From: Pristionchus mayeri
Taxonomy: Eukaryota; Nematoda; Chromadorea; Rhabditida; Neodiplogasteridae
Length of the DNA stretch: 64,000 bases
Reading direction: 5' to 3'
Assembly: GCA_036245805.1 (NCBI GenBank)
Contig: BTRK01000005.1
Location: 33,275,469-33,339,468 of the forward strand
In this document: positions 13,009-24,774 of the stretch, piece after piece
Numbering within the stretch: the stretch's first letter is position 1
Layout of the letters: the number at the start of each line of letters is the position of its first letter
The notes under the pieces: model-generated
What the model was told of the DNA's origin: nothing
What the model saw: the letters and a program-made list of their open reading frames with translations, nothing else
The model's database searches: none
Program-made: the position numbers and the translations under genes

Positions 13009-15200
13009 TCTCTCTCACTCGTGTTTCTCTCATGAGTCATGGGAGCGCGTGCGTGTTTGTTAAAGAGGGGAAGAGGGAGGAGATATGGAGACGAGAGGAG
13101 AGGGAGGAATGGCAAAATAGGGCAGTATCTATGAAGAGGTGAAACGGGATGCTTCGCTTCGAGAGCCGCATTTTGCCTAAATAGAGATCCCATTTCGAGA
13201 ACTTAATTTGAACACTCGAGAGATAATCAGATAATTGAGAGTCTACGGTGTTAGCTCAGAATTGCTCATAAGGGTAATGCCAGTGATAAGTTGGAACGGG
13301 AGGATATGGAGGGAAAAGGGGGAATGGGGGTTTCATATCGAGGATTCGGTGTGGTATGAGTGCACAGGCGAACTCTCGCGACGAACGAAAGCGAAGTAGC
13401 AACATTTCCCTGTTTTCAATTCTTTCGAATTCGCGTTTTTTCTCATTTCGTCTTCAAAGAAACAACAGGAAAACCGCCACCGGCGATATACGAACGGCAA
13501 CGGCGTCTAAAAATAGCGCGGTTTGTGAAAATATGGAGACGTATGGAAAATGAGAAACAAGGTGAAAGTCAGCTTCCTTCCTATGCAAAGGCCACACACG
13601 GAAATCAGAGGAGTCAGAGGAAGGAAGAGAATGGACGCTGAGGTAAGAGGGATGAGAACCTTGTCAAGCGTGAAAGGGGAGGAGAGGGGAGAGGGAGAGG
13701 GTGGAGAGGGGGGGGGAGGGGGATTGGCATTACTAGGCAACAATCCCGCGGAGATATTCACTCATTGTCTGCAGATTTGTGTTGTGTGTCGCTGTTTTGC
13801 ACGAACTACCTGCGACAATGTGACAAAACAGTTATTTATACGATGTAGCGCGTGAATGTGTTCGAAGCTTTGATGAAAGAGGGGAGAGGCGAGACATTCA
13901 AGTCAACAGGTGTCCCAGACTGGGAGAAAAGGAAATTTGGATTTTGAATTAATCTAATGAATTATTTAATTTCGGTAAACGCATTATCGGATAATTCACT
14001 CATTAACTAATGATATCAAAAACGGAAGAAGGAAAACATGCCAAGATCGAAGATCGCATGACTTCAAGAGCTTTCCTGGTTCCTATGAGCATGCTGAGCC
14101 AATAAGCAACCCTCTTCATTCAGAACATCTCTCGGAGGATGCGCAATGAGAGGGAATGAGAAGTGGAGAGACAAGGTGGAGAAAGAATCTCGAGAGCCTA
14201 ATTGTGAATGACTCGGCCTGTCAGATGCGCTATATCTGGCCAACTCAGACTGCTCGCTCTCGAAAGTAAACTACATTATTTTCTAAGTCCATAGCAAATT
14301 CAAAATCGAACGCAAAAATCGATTTACTATTGCAGAAGGAAAGGAGGGCGCAGCGTGAATGTGCAAGTTTGGAAATGCGATAGCATTTAATTTCCTGATA
14401 ATGTCACCGACTGCTCCCATTCATCACGCCCAACTACCTTAATCATCACCGAATATCAGCTCCAAGGGACATCCAAACCTGTGGTTTCAGCCTTTCCGAG
14501 AACCAGCGACTGATAGAGACAGAGATAAAAGTGTTGTTTTGGGTCCGAAAATCGCACGCGCTTGCAAGCTTGCACATGGAAATTTAAAGTAAGCTCATCT
14601 ACACTTCCTCAATTTCGAAAATAGACTGATTTCGCGTGGAGATAAGGGGTCATTGTCTGCGCTTCCCACTCATAGCGGAAGCTGAATCAACACGGGAAGA
14701 ATGTCTCTCTCCAGTCTGCTTTATCTCTCGTCGCTCAGAGAGACGAGAGAGCAGGGCAAATTGAGAGAGTGTAGTGGATTGCGGGGGTCATTCTTCCCTA
14801 GTGGAATCAGCCCCACACATCCGTGATGAATTGGAAAAGGGAAAGAGATGGTGAGATTCCATTTGTATGAATAATACCCCCATATCGAATGTTTTCTACC
14901 TTTTTTTGAGAGAAAAAATGAGAAAAACGCATGATCTTGCTGAGTATTGTAAACTGAAACCCCTAACATCGAATACATTTTGGCCTAACTCATGCTCAGT
15001 ATGTTTCGAAGGAGTATTTTTCGGTACGTTCATATATGTTTCCGGGAGGTATCTTATCGCCTGAGTTTCGTTTCATACAATCATGCGTCCAAACGCTCTC
15101 TAAAATAACTCACTATCCATCATGGTCACTGCGCTTCCTCCATCGTTGCTGTCGATTGGGTTACGGTAGTTGTCCGGCTCGATCAGTCGGCGGAGCGAGA
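4957..15200 (-). CDS. Receptor-type protein tyrosine phosphatase, single PTP domain, 5' end unresolved
   Basis: Exons (minus): 15200-15114, 9725-9620, 8561-8496, 8437-8356, 8259-8196, 8105-8035, 7721-7641, 7430-7344, 7058-7007, 6869-6778, 6156-6026, 5663-5579, 5344-5238 and 5044-4957. All phases join, giving about 400 residues to a TAG stop. The second exon listed is a membrane helix (LDIILICLGSVFLLLTAF) followed by RKRKKAKR, the cytoplasmic stop-transfer. The PTP domain shows in order RRNRFFDV, DSYINASYIQ, FIAAQGP, HFWEMIWQ, KCAQYWP, the catalytic loop HCSAGIGRTG (Cys split across 6026/5663) and the Q-loop VQSSEQY. It should remove phosphate from tyrosine at the inner face of the plasma membrane. 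There is no second PTP domain, as in R3/DEP-1-type receptors, but the subclass is not proven. The WPD loop reads WLD: the acid Asp is kept but the Pro is lost. The ectodomain continues upstream of 15200. The 9726-15113 intron holds a MITE, G-runs and hairpin repeats. Confidence 0.9.
5508..5544. repeat. Perfect 16-bp hairpin in a phosphatase intron
   Basis: The arms ATTTACGTTTCACAAG and CTTGTGAAACGTAAAT are exact inverted copies with a 5-base AGTCA loop. The hairpin lies in the intron between phosphatase exons 5663-5579 and 5344-5238. It may be a small foldback repeat or a structured intron element. Confidence 0.7.
6452..6524 (-). tRNA. tRNA-like sequence (pseudogene or SINE head)
   Basis: On the minus strand the 72 bases fold almost as a tRNA. 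The 5' end GCTGC pairs with 3' GCAGC, followed by an A discriminator. The D-arm and A box read TAGCCTAGTGGTTAAGGC. The anticodon stem is CGGGG/CCCCG, and a B-box-like AGTTCTACTCC matches about 9 of 11 consensus positions. Two acceptor pairs are broken and the anticodon loop has six bases rather than seven, so a functional tRNA is unlikely. A tRNA pseudogene or the head of a tRNA-derived SINE fits better. It lies in a phosphatase intron. Confidence 0.5.
9752..10047. mobile_element. MITE-like element with 23-bp inverted ends
   Basis: The left end TTAAAGGAGTGCTCCGGGGA and the right end, read inverted, TTAAAGGGGTGCTCCGGGGA differ at one position, and both continue AATG. The 296 bp element has no convincing open frame. 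It sits in the long phosphatase intron 26 bp upstream, in gene sense, of the membrane-helix exon. The ends begin TTAA, so a TTAA-targeting family is possible, but no separate duplication can be proven. Confidence 0.55.
10340..10405. repeat. Hairpin repeat, copy (10.34 kb)
   Basis: One copy of the ~66 bp palindromic family of the 10-34 kb block. The left arm starts CTCTCTCCAATCCACAC, the loop is CCCACTCTGACGGAC, and the right arm is GAGAGAGCTCGTGTAATGAA followed by GAGAG. A second, weaker copy follows at 10468-10534. Confidence 0.7.
11803..11926 (-). CDS. Possible orphan terminal coding exon
   Basis: A CACAG acceptor at 11926 opens a frame of 40 residues ending in TGA (11803-11805). It includes FVVVHNNPYSEAIRAA and KYLPWGYYARRD, and its composition looks like real protein. 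The exon starts with ATCAAAGATCAGC, the motif seen beside many splice sites here. It lies inside the long phosphatase intron, and its phase matches no neighbouring exon that I could place. It could be an alternative 3' end or chance. Confidence 0.25.
12964..13007. repeat. (CT)n microsatellite
   Basis: About 22 uninterrupted CT dinucleotides in the long phosphatase intron. A similar tract lies at 20981-21018. Confidence 0.95.
14705..14769. repeat. Hairpin repeat, copy (14.7 kb)
   Basis: The left arm CTCTCTCCAGTCTGCTTTAT continues CTCTCGTC and the right arm is GACGAGAGAGCAGGGCAAAT continuing TGAGAGAG. The stem tip CTCTCGTC/GACGAGAG is perfectly paired. It lies 344 bp downstream, in gene sense, of the phosphatase exon at 15114-15200. 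Confidence 0.7.
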
Positions 15201-17214
15201 CTGTGATTCATTAATAAGATAACATTCTTGTGATGCAACAACGTTCAAATATGATATGGCAAATAATATACGTCACTTTTTCTAGAAAACGAGAATGCAT
15301 CCGAAAATAGGAGAGAACACGAATAGGCAAGATCATCAACAACAATTAGCCGCGCTAGAAATGGTATTTCTGGGAGGCGAAGAGATAAATATGGTAGAAA
15401 TCTCTTATTGTACGTGTTATTTCATTCGTCTACTCGACGAGAGAGCGTGGGAATGAAGGGAGTCTCACGCTGTGACGCCCTCGCACCTTTGCCTCATCAA
15501 CACACATAAATGAGGTGATAATGAGAAGCAATGGTAATGAGCTCGCCATCTAAAAGCAGCCTATAAGATAACGAGGAGCTTGTGACCGATGATGCTCTCT
15601 ATTCCCGCACTCCCTAGCCCATGACAGGTGAGAGAACACGCGAAAATGAGAGCCTCTTTGTCTCCTGCTTGCCAAAACAACGTCAAGAGGGGGTCATAGG
15701 GGTAATTGAAGGACTCTCTCCGCTTCTGGAGCTCTCTTAGAGGGCAGGGAAGCGAGAGAGGAGGAAAATGAAGAGAGCCCTCCACAATTGGAGAGCAAAT
15801 TTGTCGATGCGGATTGGATAGAGCGGGCGATAGAAAGGTGGAAACAGCGGAAATCGCGGGAGGAAATGGGATGAGAACGAGGAGAAATAGCAGAGATGGA
15901 GGACAAAAGGGGATACAAAGAGGGGATTCAGAGCACGGGGGAGAGATCGATAGGGTAGATGAAACGGTTTGAATGAAGTGTGAATCTGTCGATCTGGTGA
16001 GACGGTGTGGGAAAGCGTGGGCGGCGAGTGACTATTGCACGCGGTGAAAAATGAGTTTCACATTGCTTTCATTCCTGTTATTTGGCGTGAGAATCCAATA
16101 TCAAGCGAGGTAACATCCTATAAATATTTCGAAAAAAACGAACAATTGCGTGCATTTTAGTTATGAATTTCTCCAAAACGAGCGTGCCCCACAAATGATA
16201 GAAAAATAAACTCCGCATACGAGCAGTTACAGAGGCTCTACACCAATAATGCCAGAATGCGGCAGACACAAAGTTTTCGGAATGAAAGCGCCTACTTCCC
16301 CCAAGACAGTAAAGAATCGGAAAAATGCAAAGAAGCAATCAGTGCAAAAGTTACGGAGAAAATACTACATGAGACTTCAATTACTACTCGAGGTACCGTC
16401 CAATATTTCGAAAAGGCACGGTTACCACTAAACTGTATTGCAGAATGGCTAAAGAAGCAGGAAGAGGTTGCAGAGCTAGAATTGGATCTGAATGAATCAC
16501 CGTTCCAATTGCGACCAAAAAAGGTGAGTTGTTTTTGCGGGGGAGAAGAAACAAGAGAGAAAATGAGTAGACGATGATGATAAATAAGAGGAAATCGAAG
16601 AGAAAACACCTGAAAACATCCCGGTTATCGCATTATCGTAATGAGAGATCGTTAGCAGAGGTTTGAAATGTGCCAAGATCAGGAAATGAGTTGTTTCAGG
16701 GCAATATTTGGCTGACAAGGGTCGAAAAAGCGGGAAATCGCGCGATTGCTGTGAATGAAGAGTGACCTTTCACAACGAGGAGTTGAATGAGTCAGAGATT
16801 GGGGAGGAAGGGAGGGATCAGATAGGAATGATGAGAGGGATGAAACGGGCCATCGATTGATACAGATAAGTAGGGGGGGGAAGCTGCATGTCATACCAGG
16901 CGTTATCTTAGCGGATTTGCCCGCATATTTGGGACCAGAAATGCAGTTTGGGATTTTTTCGCGTCAAAAAATTTGAAAGGTATCCTCTCTTTCTGTTGAC
17001 ATGGTGTTGGATTCTCACACAATGGAAACAAAAGGTGACGACGTTGTCTTCGAGAAATAAGAAGAAAACATGAGAATGCTGCACTATGAGCAAGCGAGAA
17101 ATCTTGCACGATAAACTGATCATGATGATCATTGATGAGTAATTGCTCATCTTACGAATGGAAATGAGAGGAAGCTGATAAGGGAGAGATGATGAGTGAT
17201 GCGCATGAGTCTGC

Positions 17215-17280
17215 CTCTCTTCGTTTCCCCTGCTCTCTCGTCTGCTCTAACTGACGAGAGAGCACGCGAAATGGAGAGAG
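17215..17280. repeat. Hairpin repeat, copy (17.2 kb)
   Basis: Nearly perfect stem: CTCTCTTCGTTTCCCCTGCT continuing CTCTCGTC, loop TGCTCTAACT, then GACGAGAGAGCACGCGAAAT continuing GGAGAGAG. It lies between the phosphatase and the four-pass gene. Confidence 0.75.
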
Positions 17281-17891
17281 CACGAAAACAGAGGAGTGGT
17301 GAATAACGGCTGAATCGATGCGGCGATAAGAGATATGCATGTTTCTCTCTGGCACTCTCTCAAATCATCACGCTCTCTAACTAGTCGTGGATGGAAGGAC
17401 CGAGAGCCTTAGTCTTAGTTCGTCATCGTCGATAACGGGTTGCTCACTCCAGGAGGGAAGGCGCCGGTTTCAATTTATTAGGCTTGGCTAGGTCGAATTC
17501 CTCAAGTGCATCAACGTGATTCAATTATCTCCATTTCCGGAGAGGGTCGAACATTTTAACCGCGATCAAGTAACAAAATTGGAAATCAGCATCGATAACA
17601 ACAGGAAAACTTAAAATTTGCAGCAGGAAGGAGAGCAAGTGGCGAGGAAGGAAGATCTTTGGAATGGTTTCGTTTTGAGTTAGTGCAATCTACAGATGAA
17701 AAGATGAGATTTCGATGAGGCATCTGGGAGTTCTAGGGTTTCCTCCTTTTCTCCCGAGCAGATTTCGCCCCCATTTTCCTTCAAATCTGTTTGCTGAAAA
17801 CGAAATTTGATGATGCAGCGAAAAGTCAACAAAGTCTCATCGCTCGATTTATTCTCTTTTATCCTTGAGAACGCGAGGACGAATGGCCTGC

Positions 17892-17958
17892 TTCTCTCCA
17901 ATTTCCACTCTCTCTCGCCTACTCTAACAGGCGAGAGAACACGCGAAATGAAGAGAGC
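17892..17958. repeat. Hairpin repeat, copy (17.9 kb)
   Basis: Left arm TTCTCTCCAATTTCCACTCT continuing CTCTCGCC, loop TACTCTAACA, right arm GGCGAGAGAACACGCGAAAT continuing GAAGAGAG. The stem pairs almost throughout. Confidence 0.75.
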
Positions 17959-18270
17959 GGATCGTCATCAAAACACGATTGAAACTACTCGGTGGTCGAA
18001 TGCAAAATGGCAAGAAGACAATGGGAGGAATGATCAAATGCACACGAGAGCTACATGAGCAAAGGAGGAATACAATAGGTTACGGTAGGTGTCGAAAGAG
18101 GAAGGCGCAACCCGTGAGACATGGGAAAAGGTGGGAGCAAGGCGGATATGGAACGGGCATCGGGCTACTCGTAGTAAGTGGGCGGAGTCGGGGCGGAAAT
18201 GAGTGCACTTTAGGAGGGAGTTGAGATCAGAAGTGGGCGGGGCTACAAGGATCGAAGATCACGACATAGT

Positions 18271-20977
18271 CTAAAGATCAGTGCCATCTTCGGGGCATTT
18301 GGGAGGGTGGAGGGAAGGGAGTGGGATGTGGGAGGAGGAGGTGGAGGAGAGACAGGAGGAGAGAGCAGCTTGCTTCTCCTCGAGTTGAGTGGAAAGCCAT
18401 CGGTAGCAGTCGAGAACAACGTGGAATGTCCAGATCTGGGAGGGGATCTTTGATTTCGAGTGATTGATCTTTGATCTTTAGATAGGATCTTGTAAATTTT
18501 GGAAGAGTTCAGAGCTGAGATCGGACCAGCGCGTCTTAGTAATCGCACGGACAGTATTACTAATCGCTTGCGTTTTTATTTGTGTTTGCAATTGGAAAAT
18601 TTGTTAATCGGTTTGCATGTGCGCTAACTGATGAGCTGAAGGGTTATTGGGCGCGCCTGAAACCTAAACGACAAGACAAAAAAATACTCGAAGAAAACCC
18701 ACTCAGAATGCAATACTTGCGTCATCCCTAAGCAATTTGGACGTTTTTTGGACGTCATTACTGAGAGAGAGAAGTAAGAAGATATGAAGAGAAAATGGGA
18801 AGCGACGCACGGGCGGTAGTGCAAAACGATGGAGAGTGAGTCATCGATCGAAAAAGGGCGCTTTCGGGCGAAGAAAAAGCGATCGTCCCTATCTCAGCGT
18901 TTCCTGCACTCTCTCGTAGGCTAGACGGAGCGAGAGAGCACGGGGTATCGAGAGAGTCAGAGGGAAAAGTGATAGAATTAGCGGTAGATCGTAACCGGGA
19001 ATAGGAGGTAATTGACTCGTAATAGTATCTTCCGTTTATGCGATCTTTGGGTCTGATGAGGAGAAAATCAGAGAACTGCGCGAAGATGAGTGAATGAGTT
19101 TCAAATGGGATTCAAGAAGTGAGGTTATAATGAGGCGTCGATTGTCTTTCCTTTCGGCATATAATTGAGAAAAACACTGGTTATAAGTTCTTGATGGAGC
19201 ATCGAGCATTCGCAATTGTTATAATATTAATGCGGGGGGGGGGGGGGGTGACAAAAGCACAACCGACAAAAGCACAACGGATCACCATTCTCTGGATACT
19301 CTGGCTAGCAACTTGGGAGTTGTTTCATTGTTATCAGGGTGTGGTGCACTACATCACCCTGATTAGATATTCAAACTATGCGATTGTGAATTTCACTCAT
19401 CCTCTATGTATCAGAGGTCTTCTGAGAGATTTCATGAAATCGAGACCCCTTTGACAAACTGTTCAAAGTGCTTCAATCGGAATGCCCTTTTGGTGGTTGA
19501 TGTACCTGAGGCCTAGTAACTTGCAGTTAAGTCGGTGAGGCCGTAAATTCAAAACTGCCTAAAATCCGGCTCTGGCAATTTCGAAAATTCAAAGCATCAT
19601 ATATTCCTTCAAAGTGGTGCAAAAAAGTAGTTCAAAAAAGCAAAATGACCGCCTCTTCGAGGAGAATAATTTCGATGTTGACGATAAATCTGTAGAAAAA
19701 AAAATTTTTTTTGTAAAAATTGAGAGCGTGCTTTTTTTGCTATTTCGCTGTTTTCATGCCGGATCGCGTGTTTTTTGATACATCTGTATGATATTTTTTA
19801 TTGCAGATACTGTTTATTGCCTCCAATTGCCTTCAAATTTGGCACAGAAGTCACACTCGAGCATATAGACATGTCCAACTTCAAAATCTGCAAAATTGCA
19901 AAAATTTTAAAATTTCGATTTTTTCGGTCAAAATGGTCGAAAAAATCGAAATTTCAAAATTTTTGCAATTTTGCTAATTTTGAATTCTGACACGTTTGTA
20001 TACTTGAGTATGACTTCTGTGCCAAATTTGAAGGCAATTGGATGCAATAAACAGTATCTACAATCAAAAATATCATACAGATGTATCAAAAAACACGCGA
20101 TCCGGCATGAAAACAGCGAAATAGCAAAAAAAGCACGCTCTCAATTTTTACAAAAAAAATTTTCCCAGTGTAAAAAAGGACGGTGAATTCGAATATGAAA
20201 TAATCTCACAGGTAAAAGAGATACTATTTTTCAGGACATTCATTTTAATGCATTTTTTCGACCCCTAAAATTGTTTTTGCAAATTGCGGCATTTCATTGT
20301 TTTTCTACAGATTTATCGTCAACGTCGAAATTATTCTCCTCGAAGAGTCGGTCATTTTGCTTTTTTGAACTACTTTTTTACACCACTTTGAAGGAATATA
20401 TGATGCTTTGAATTTTCGAAATTGCCAGAGCCGGATTTTAGGCAGTTTTGAATTTACGGCCTCACCGACATGAATGAAAGTTACTAGGCCTCGGGTACAT
20501 CAACCACCAAAAGGGCATTCAGGTTGAAGCACTTTGAACAGTTTGTCAAAGGGGGTCTCGATTTCATGAAATCTCTCAGAAGACCTCTGATACATAGAGG
20601 AGGAGTGAAACTGACAATCGCGTAGTTTGAATATCTAATCAGGGTGATGTAGTGTACCACACACTGATAACAATGAATCAACTCCCACGATGCTAGCTCG
20701 AATATCCAGCGAATGGCGATCCGTTGTGCTTTTGTCGGTTGTGCTATTGTCACCTCCCCCCGTTAATGCAATTTGGAGTGCATGAGAGTATGAAGAAGAA
20801 ATGGATAATCAATTAGACAGTCGTTGGAATAAATTTAGCAAATTATCGAGCAGGAATAACCTCAAAATAATAAGGTAGGAAGTATTCCTCTTCGCAAGCG
20901 ACCAAAAACGGGAGAAGGGACGGCAGTAGTGTGCCTATCCACACAACAGATGAGCGATGTTTGTCCTCTTTCTTTCC

Positions 20978-21020
<43 letters not shown>

Positions 21021-23010
21021 CTTCCTATCTTCAAAATAGCGACATTGTTGGTGCTTTGTGAACGCGCGCTGATCTCTGTCGGCCTTGCAAATTGCTAAAT
21101 TAGAACAATTCAAAGATTTTTGCACAAAAACCATCGCCCGTTTTCTGATCTCTGCTCTGATTTCTTCTTGATTTATAATTTTTGTTATTTGTAATGTTAT
21201 TTATAAATTAGTATTTAATTGCGACTTACATTGATCATCATGAGCAGAATGTAGCAGAGCGTAACGATCACTAGCAGGCCGATGAGGGCTCTGCAATGGA
21301 GAAGAATATAGTCAGTTGTCGATCGAAATGATTGACCTACCGCAACCAAATATTACCTATCACTTCCATAACTACCATGAACTCGAAGATACTGTTCTAG
21401 TCAGCTACTGACTTTGCCGATTCCATATCCTCTACTTGTTCACTAAGTCTACCGTACTCAGACTAAAATATTCTGACTACAGTATCTGCACTCACTTGCT
21501 GATCATCTCCATGGCTACTGTACTCCTTGTAGTATCTCGCCACACGACGGCCGGCGTCTCGATCGATTGGACGATCACCCTGAGAACAGATCAATGAAGG
21601 AACTACAGTGTCTTGCATAAGAGGCTCCAGATTCTATCTCATATCGCATTACAAATTTCAATAATTCTTCGAGTCATCGTCCTTTAGGAGTCATCGTTCT
21701 TAGAAGACTTATTGCTAAGACATACCTTAATGAGACTGAGGTCCCACAGAAGAGTGTGTAGAGCGAGAAGAGAGCTAGCCCGAAGAGCGTCACAATGATC
21801 AAACTCTTCAAAAATTATTATTGATGTTGTGAATATGATTTTGCTGTTTGGATTTTGTATGTAAACATTTACCATTTTTCTATTTTGCGCAAAGAAATAC
21901 ATTGCTTTTTAGTTATGCTTCATGTCAAATATTTCTACCAGTTTTATCTACAACATTCCATTTAGGAAGGTTGTGTGAGAAAAACATATTCGATTCTGAA
22001 TAAATAAGCACCATCATTCAACAACGGCGGCTCAATTTCAGGTATGTTTCGAGGCTATCATAACTTGCCTATATGAGTGGAAAATTGATTCGAGAGACTC
22101 TCAGTATCGACAAACTTTAAAAAATCAAACCTGCATCAATAAATGTGGAATGAGCAGCATCGGCGTTTGGCAGAGGATTCCTGAAGTTTAGCATTATTGA
22201 AAATCAGTTTTTTTTCAAATAGATTTTTCAATTTTATATTATTTTTAAAATTAATAATATACCGTCTTTACCTGACAAGAGCAATGAGATGGCTGTTAGT
22301 GACAGCAGTAGCACTACGAGATGGATGGAGGAGGAGAGGATGGAGTGAGTGGAGGAGGAAGAGGAGAGAATCGAGAGGGAAACCAGGGCCTGAAAACGAA
22401 AATGAGTAAAGACGATTTTCAAACTATTTTCGCCAATTTGGACATGAACTATTTGGTGAAGATTCTCTCTTTCGGAAACAATTTCCGAGAATTTGATCAA
22501 AAGTAATCAATCTGTGGAGTGAATCGAGAGCGAGATATGGATTTCGATAATGATACGATGATGATAATTCGCGAGAAACTCTTTTTTTCGTCATATTCAG
22601 TATCTCGTCGGTTTTTCGATAAGAAAAAATGATATTTGTTAATTTTCCCTCATCCACCGACGCCATATCGGAGTCACACTTTGCAAAACCATATTGAGAT
22701 GTCCATGAAACATAGATCAGAAATCTTTCAGGAATCTATGAGAAAGGAAAACTCTACACATCGCAACTTTTTTTTTCTTTTTTTAAAAAGTGTTTTCTTA
22801 CCTGCGACAGAATCACTATCGACAACATAATAGCCCCCCATTCCTCATGACAACACACAATTCAAGTCTGGTAAGAATTTACTCGACCAGTTCCCTCACC
22901 TGCCACAGAATCAGTGCGATCTCAACGACTGCCACTCCAATGGAGAGGCTCTTGACGTGGAAGAATCGGAAACATCGTTGCTCCTTCGGCCGCTGTTGTT
23001 CTACTGACAT
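18271..23010 (-). CDS. Four-pass membrane protein, DUF7027/LAPTM-like
   Basis: Exons (minus): 23016-22900 (ATG at 23010), 22843-22802, 22389-22272, 22180-22131, 21805-21726, 21579-21496, 21290-21230 and 18435-18271, all phase-compatible, giving about 236 residues and a TAG stop. A TTGCAG acceptor lies 6 bases before the ATG, suggesting trans-splicing. The N-terminus has CFRFFHVKSLSIGV, then four hydrophobic stretches at about residues 20-50, 72-91 (HLVVLLLSLTAISLLLSG), 103-126 (LIIVTLFGLALFSLYTLF) and 163-181 (ALIGLLVIVTLCYILLM). The tail opens IWTFHVVLDCYRWLSTQLEE. A Cys-rich HVK start, four helices and a WxFxVVxxCY ending are what I recall of nematode endomembrane proteins related to LAPTM4. 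Assignment is by pattern only. The 42-base exon 22843-22802 has a weak CATGAG acceptor. The last intron (21229-18436) holds a 1.5 kb foldback element. Confidence 0.75.
18908..18957. repeat. Hairpin repeat, short copy (18.9 kb)
   Basis: ACTCTCTCGTAGGCTAGACG continuing GAGCGAGAGAGCACGGGGTATCGAGAGAGT. The inner stem CTCTCG/CGAGAG is kept; the outer arm is shortened on the left. Confidence 0.55.
19227..20769. mobile_element. 1.53-kb foldback element in an intron of the four-pass gene
   Basis: A near-perfect palindrome (19234-20762) with arms of about 750 bp meets near 19.95-20.0 kb at AAATTTCGATTTTTTCGGTC and its inverse. The outer ends are a run of 15 G (left) and a C-run (right), followed inward by TGACAAAAGCACAACCGACA (left) and, inverted on the right, TGACAATAGCACAACCGACA. 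Both sides carry TTAATGC (19227-19233 and 20763-20769), a probable 7-bp target duplication. Each arm holds a similar open frame of about 85 codons with IRYSNYAIV and LLRDFMKSRP. These are mirror copies, not two genes. Transcription of the host gene would make a very long RNA hairpin. Confidence 0.85.
20981..21018. repeat. (CT)n microsatellite
   Basis: About 19 CT units in the last intron of the four-pass gene, 212 bp downstream, in gene sense, of exon 21290-21230. Confidence 0.9.
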
Positions 23011-24187
23011 GCACACCTGCAAATTCACATTTTAAATTCTGATTTTTCGTTATTTTACAAATCGTCATGCCAAAAAATACATTATTAGTACTGTCTGCAT
23101 TTTCTTTTACAGGATCTTTTTCGAAGATCTAAGATAGAAAATTCTGGATGGAAACAGTTCTTCGCTCGTCAATCCTACTGTGCAAGCGTTTTCTTTCTTG
23201 GAGTGACTCAGCCGCGACTTATCGCAAACTAATCGCATTTGCAACTGCCAAGGACGGAACGGCATTATGAAACTGTCGAGGAGGAGAGAGAAAGAGGGGC
23301 AAGTAAGGAGTTAGGCTTGGGATGAAAGGAGACAATCTCTAGACTCCGGGCACATTCTCATCGGCCAGAAGTACCAGAGAAAATGCAAAATAATGTGATT
23401 CTGAGCTCTCAAGTAGAGAGGTTGAAGAAAAAATGTGTGAAGAGATAGAATGTGGGAAACGAAGAGACCTCGAACTCGGCCAGGAAGTTCGGAAAGGAAC
23501 TGGCGAACCTCCTCCTATCATACTCACTGATCTTGCCCTCCGTTTCCTATATTCTCTCTTGCTCTTCTTACCCACCGAGAAGGCACATGAATGAGGAAAC
23601 TCAGAGATCAAACCCCTGGGGCGCCCCGTTGCGCCCCCTCATAAACTACTGTATTAGGGTCGTGCCATGATCGCGGGTAGAGATAGCATTTCGTCAGAAA
23701 CTTTCAAATTTGTTGTCGATTCGCCTCGGCAGATGCGCAATTGAGCAGGAAGAATGGCCAATCGAAGTTGATTCGAATGAAGAGAACAACAAGGTGCGTT
23801 TCGCGAGGTGCTTATTCTGCGGAGAGGAAGGATGGAATTAATAGTGCTCGGTTTTTCCTTTATAAAATCACTGAATTGCAAAATTATCGAAAAAGACGTG
23901 CTCGCAATGGAAAATCTAGCGACTATAAGGTTGAACTACAGGTGACTAATGTAGGGATATTGCGCTCTAATTCAAGCTCTGCATCAGTTCAAACAGCAGG
24001 AAAGACAGCCTGACATGATACGCGTCCTTCCCACTGGCCAAACACTTCCACCGACGAGAGGTCATGCAGATTGGAGAGACTGCATCTCTAACCGACGATA
24101 GAGCACGCAAATCGAGGAGAGCGCCTCCCTCGCACGCTTCATTAGCCACACCGCCCTCGATGGTTTCTTCTTTGATACATGTCGCTG

Positions 24188-24247
24188 ACTCTCTCCTCAC
24201 TCTCTAGTAGGTCAGAGCCAGCGAGAGAGTGTGTGGATTGGAGAGAG
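24188..24247. repeat. Hairpin repeat, copy (24.2 kb)
   Basis: ACTCTCTCCTCACTCTCTAG, then the inverted-orientation loop TAGGTCAGAGCCA, then GCGAGAGAGTGTGTGGATTG continuing GAGAGAG. A decayed copy with CGACGATAGAGCACGCAAAT sits just before it (24049-24121). Confidence 0.6.
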
Positions 24248-24774
24248 CAGGAGATGGCATCACCAGAGCTAAACAGGATATCCCCCTCTATACTACATGG
24301 CAGCAGCCATTTGACACGAACCGTTGATTAACAACGCGCGAAATTGAGGGCGAAACGAGCGGAAAAGTAGGAATGGCCCGGCAAGAAGTGAAGCTCTTCG
24401 TCCCGCGTGCTCTCTGCTCATTCGGACTGGTGAGAGGGGAACGCAGAATTATGAGAAATTTCTTGCAGCCTCATCCATAGCAAAAAACGAAATAGTGCGA
24501 AAGGAGTGCAAGAACTGACATTGGAGTGTTGTTCTTGCTAAAGGTGAATGTAAGTATATGAGATTGCAAGGATAATTATGAGAACTGTTTCCACTAGAAA
24601 TACCGAGATTTTCCAAGAGGATGTGATGATAGACAACGAATAAATTCGGGCTTCGAAACCAAAAAAAATGAAGCGAAAGGCTCGATTTCCTCCAAGCTGT
24701 GCGCGAGATTCTGCACAAGAATGCGAAAGTTGATAACGATTAGTCGGAGAAAGTCAAGGATGGGAAGAGAGTGA

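Larger units (their letters stand above)
15201..18270. other. Purine-rich spacer or intron without a supported exon
   Basis: The sequence between the most upstream firm phosphatase exon and the four-pass gene is A+G-rich on the plus strand. It carries hairpin copies at 15424, 15727, 17215 and 17892. An open frame at 16257-16577 (plus) ends in a GTGAGT donor but has no partner exon. A minus-strand segment near 17440-17510 has a donor-like GTGAGC but no recognisable product. Confidence 0.4.

Noticed and set aside
16257..16577. 106-codon plus-strand frame ending near a GTGAGT donor
   Set aside because: No acceptor or partner exon found; opposite in sense to the surrounding genes; also explained by purine bias.
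19191..20753. Two similar ~87-codon frames on opposite strands
   Set aside because: They are the two mirror arms of one foldback element, not two genes.
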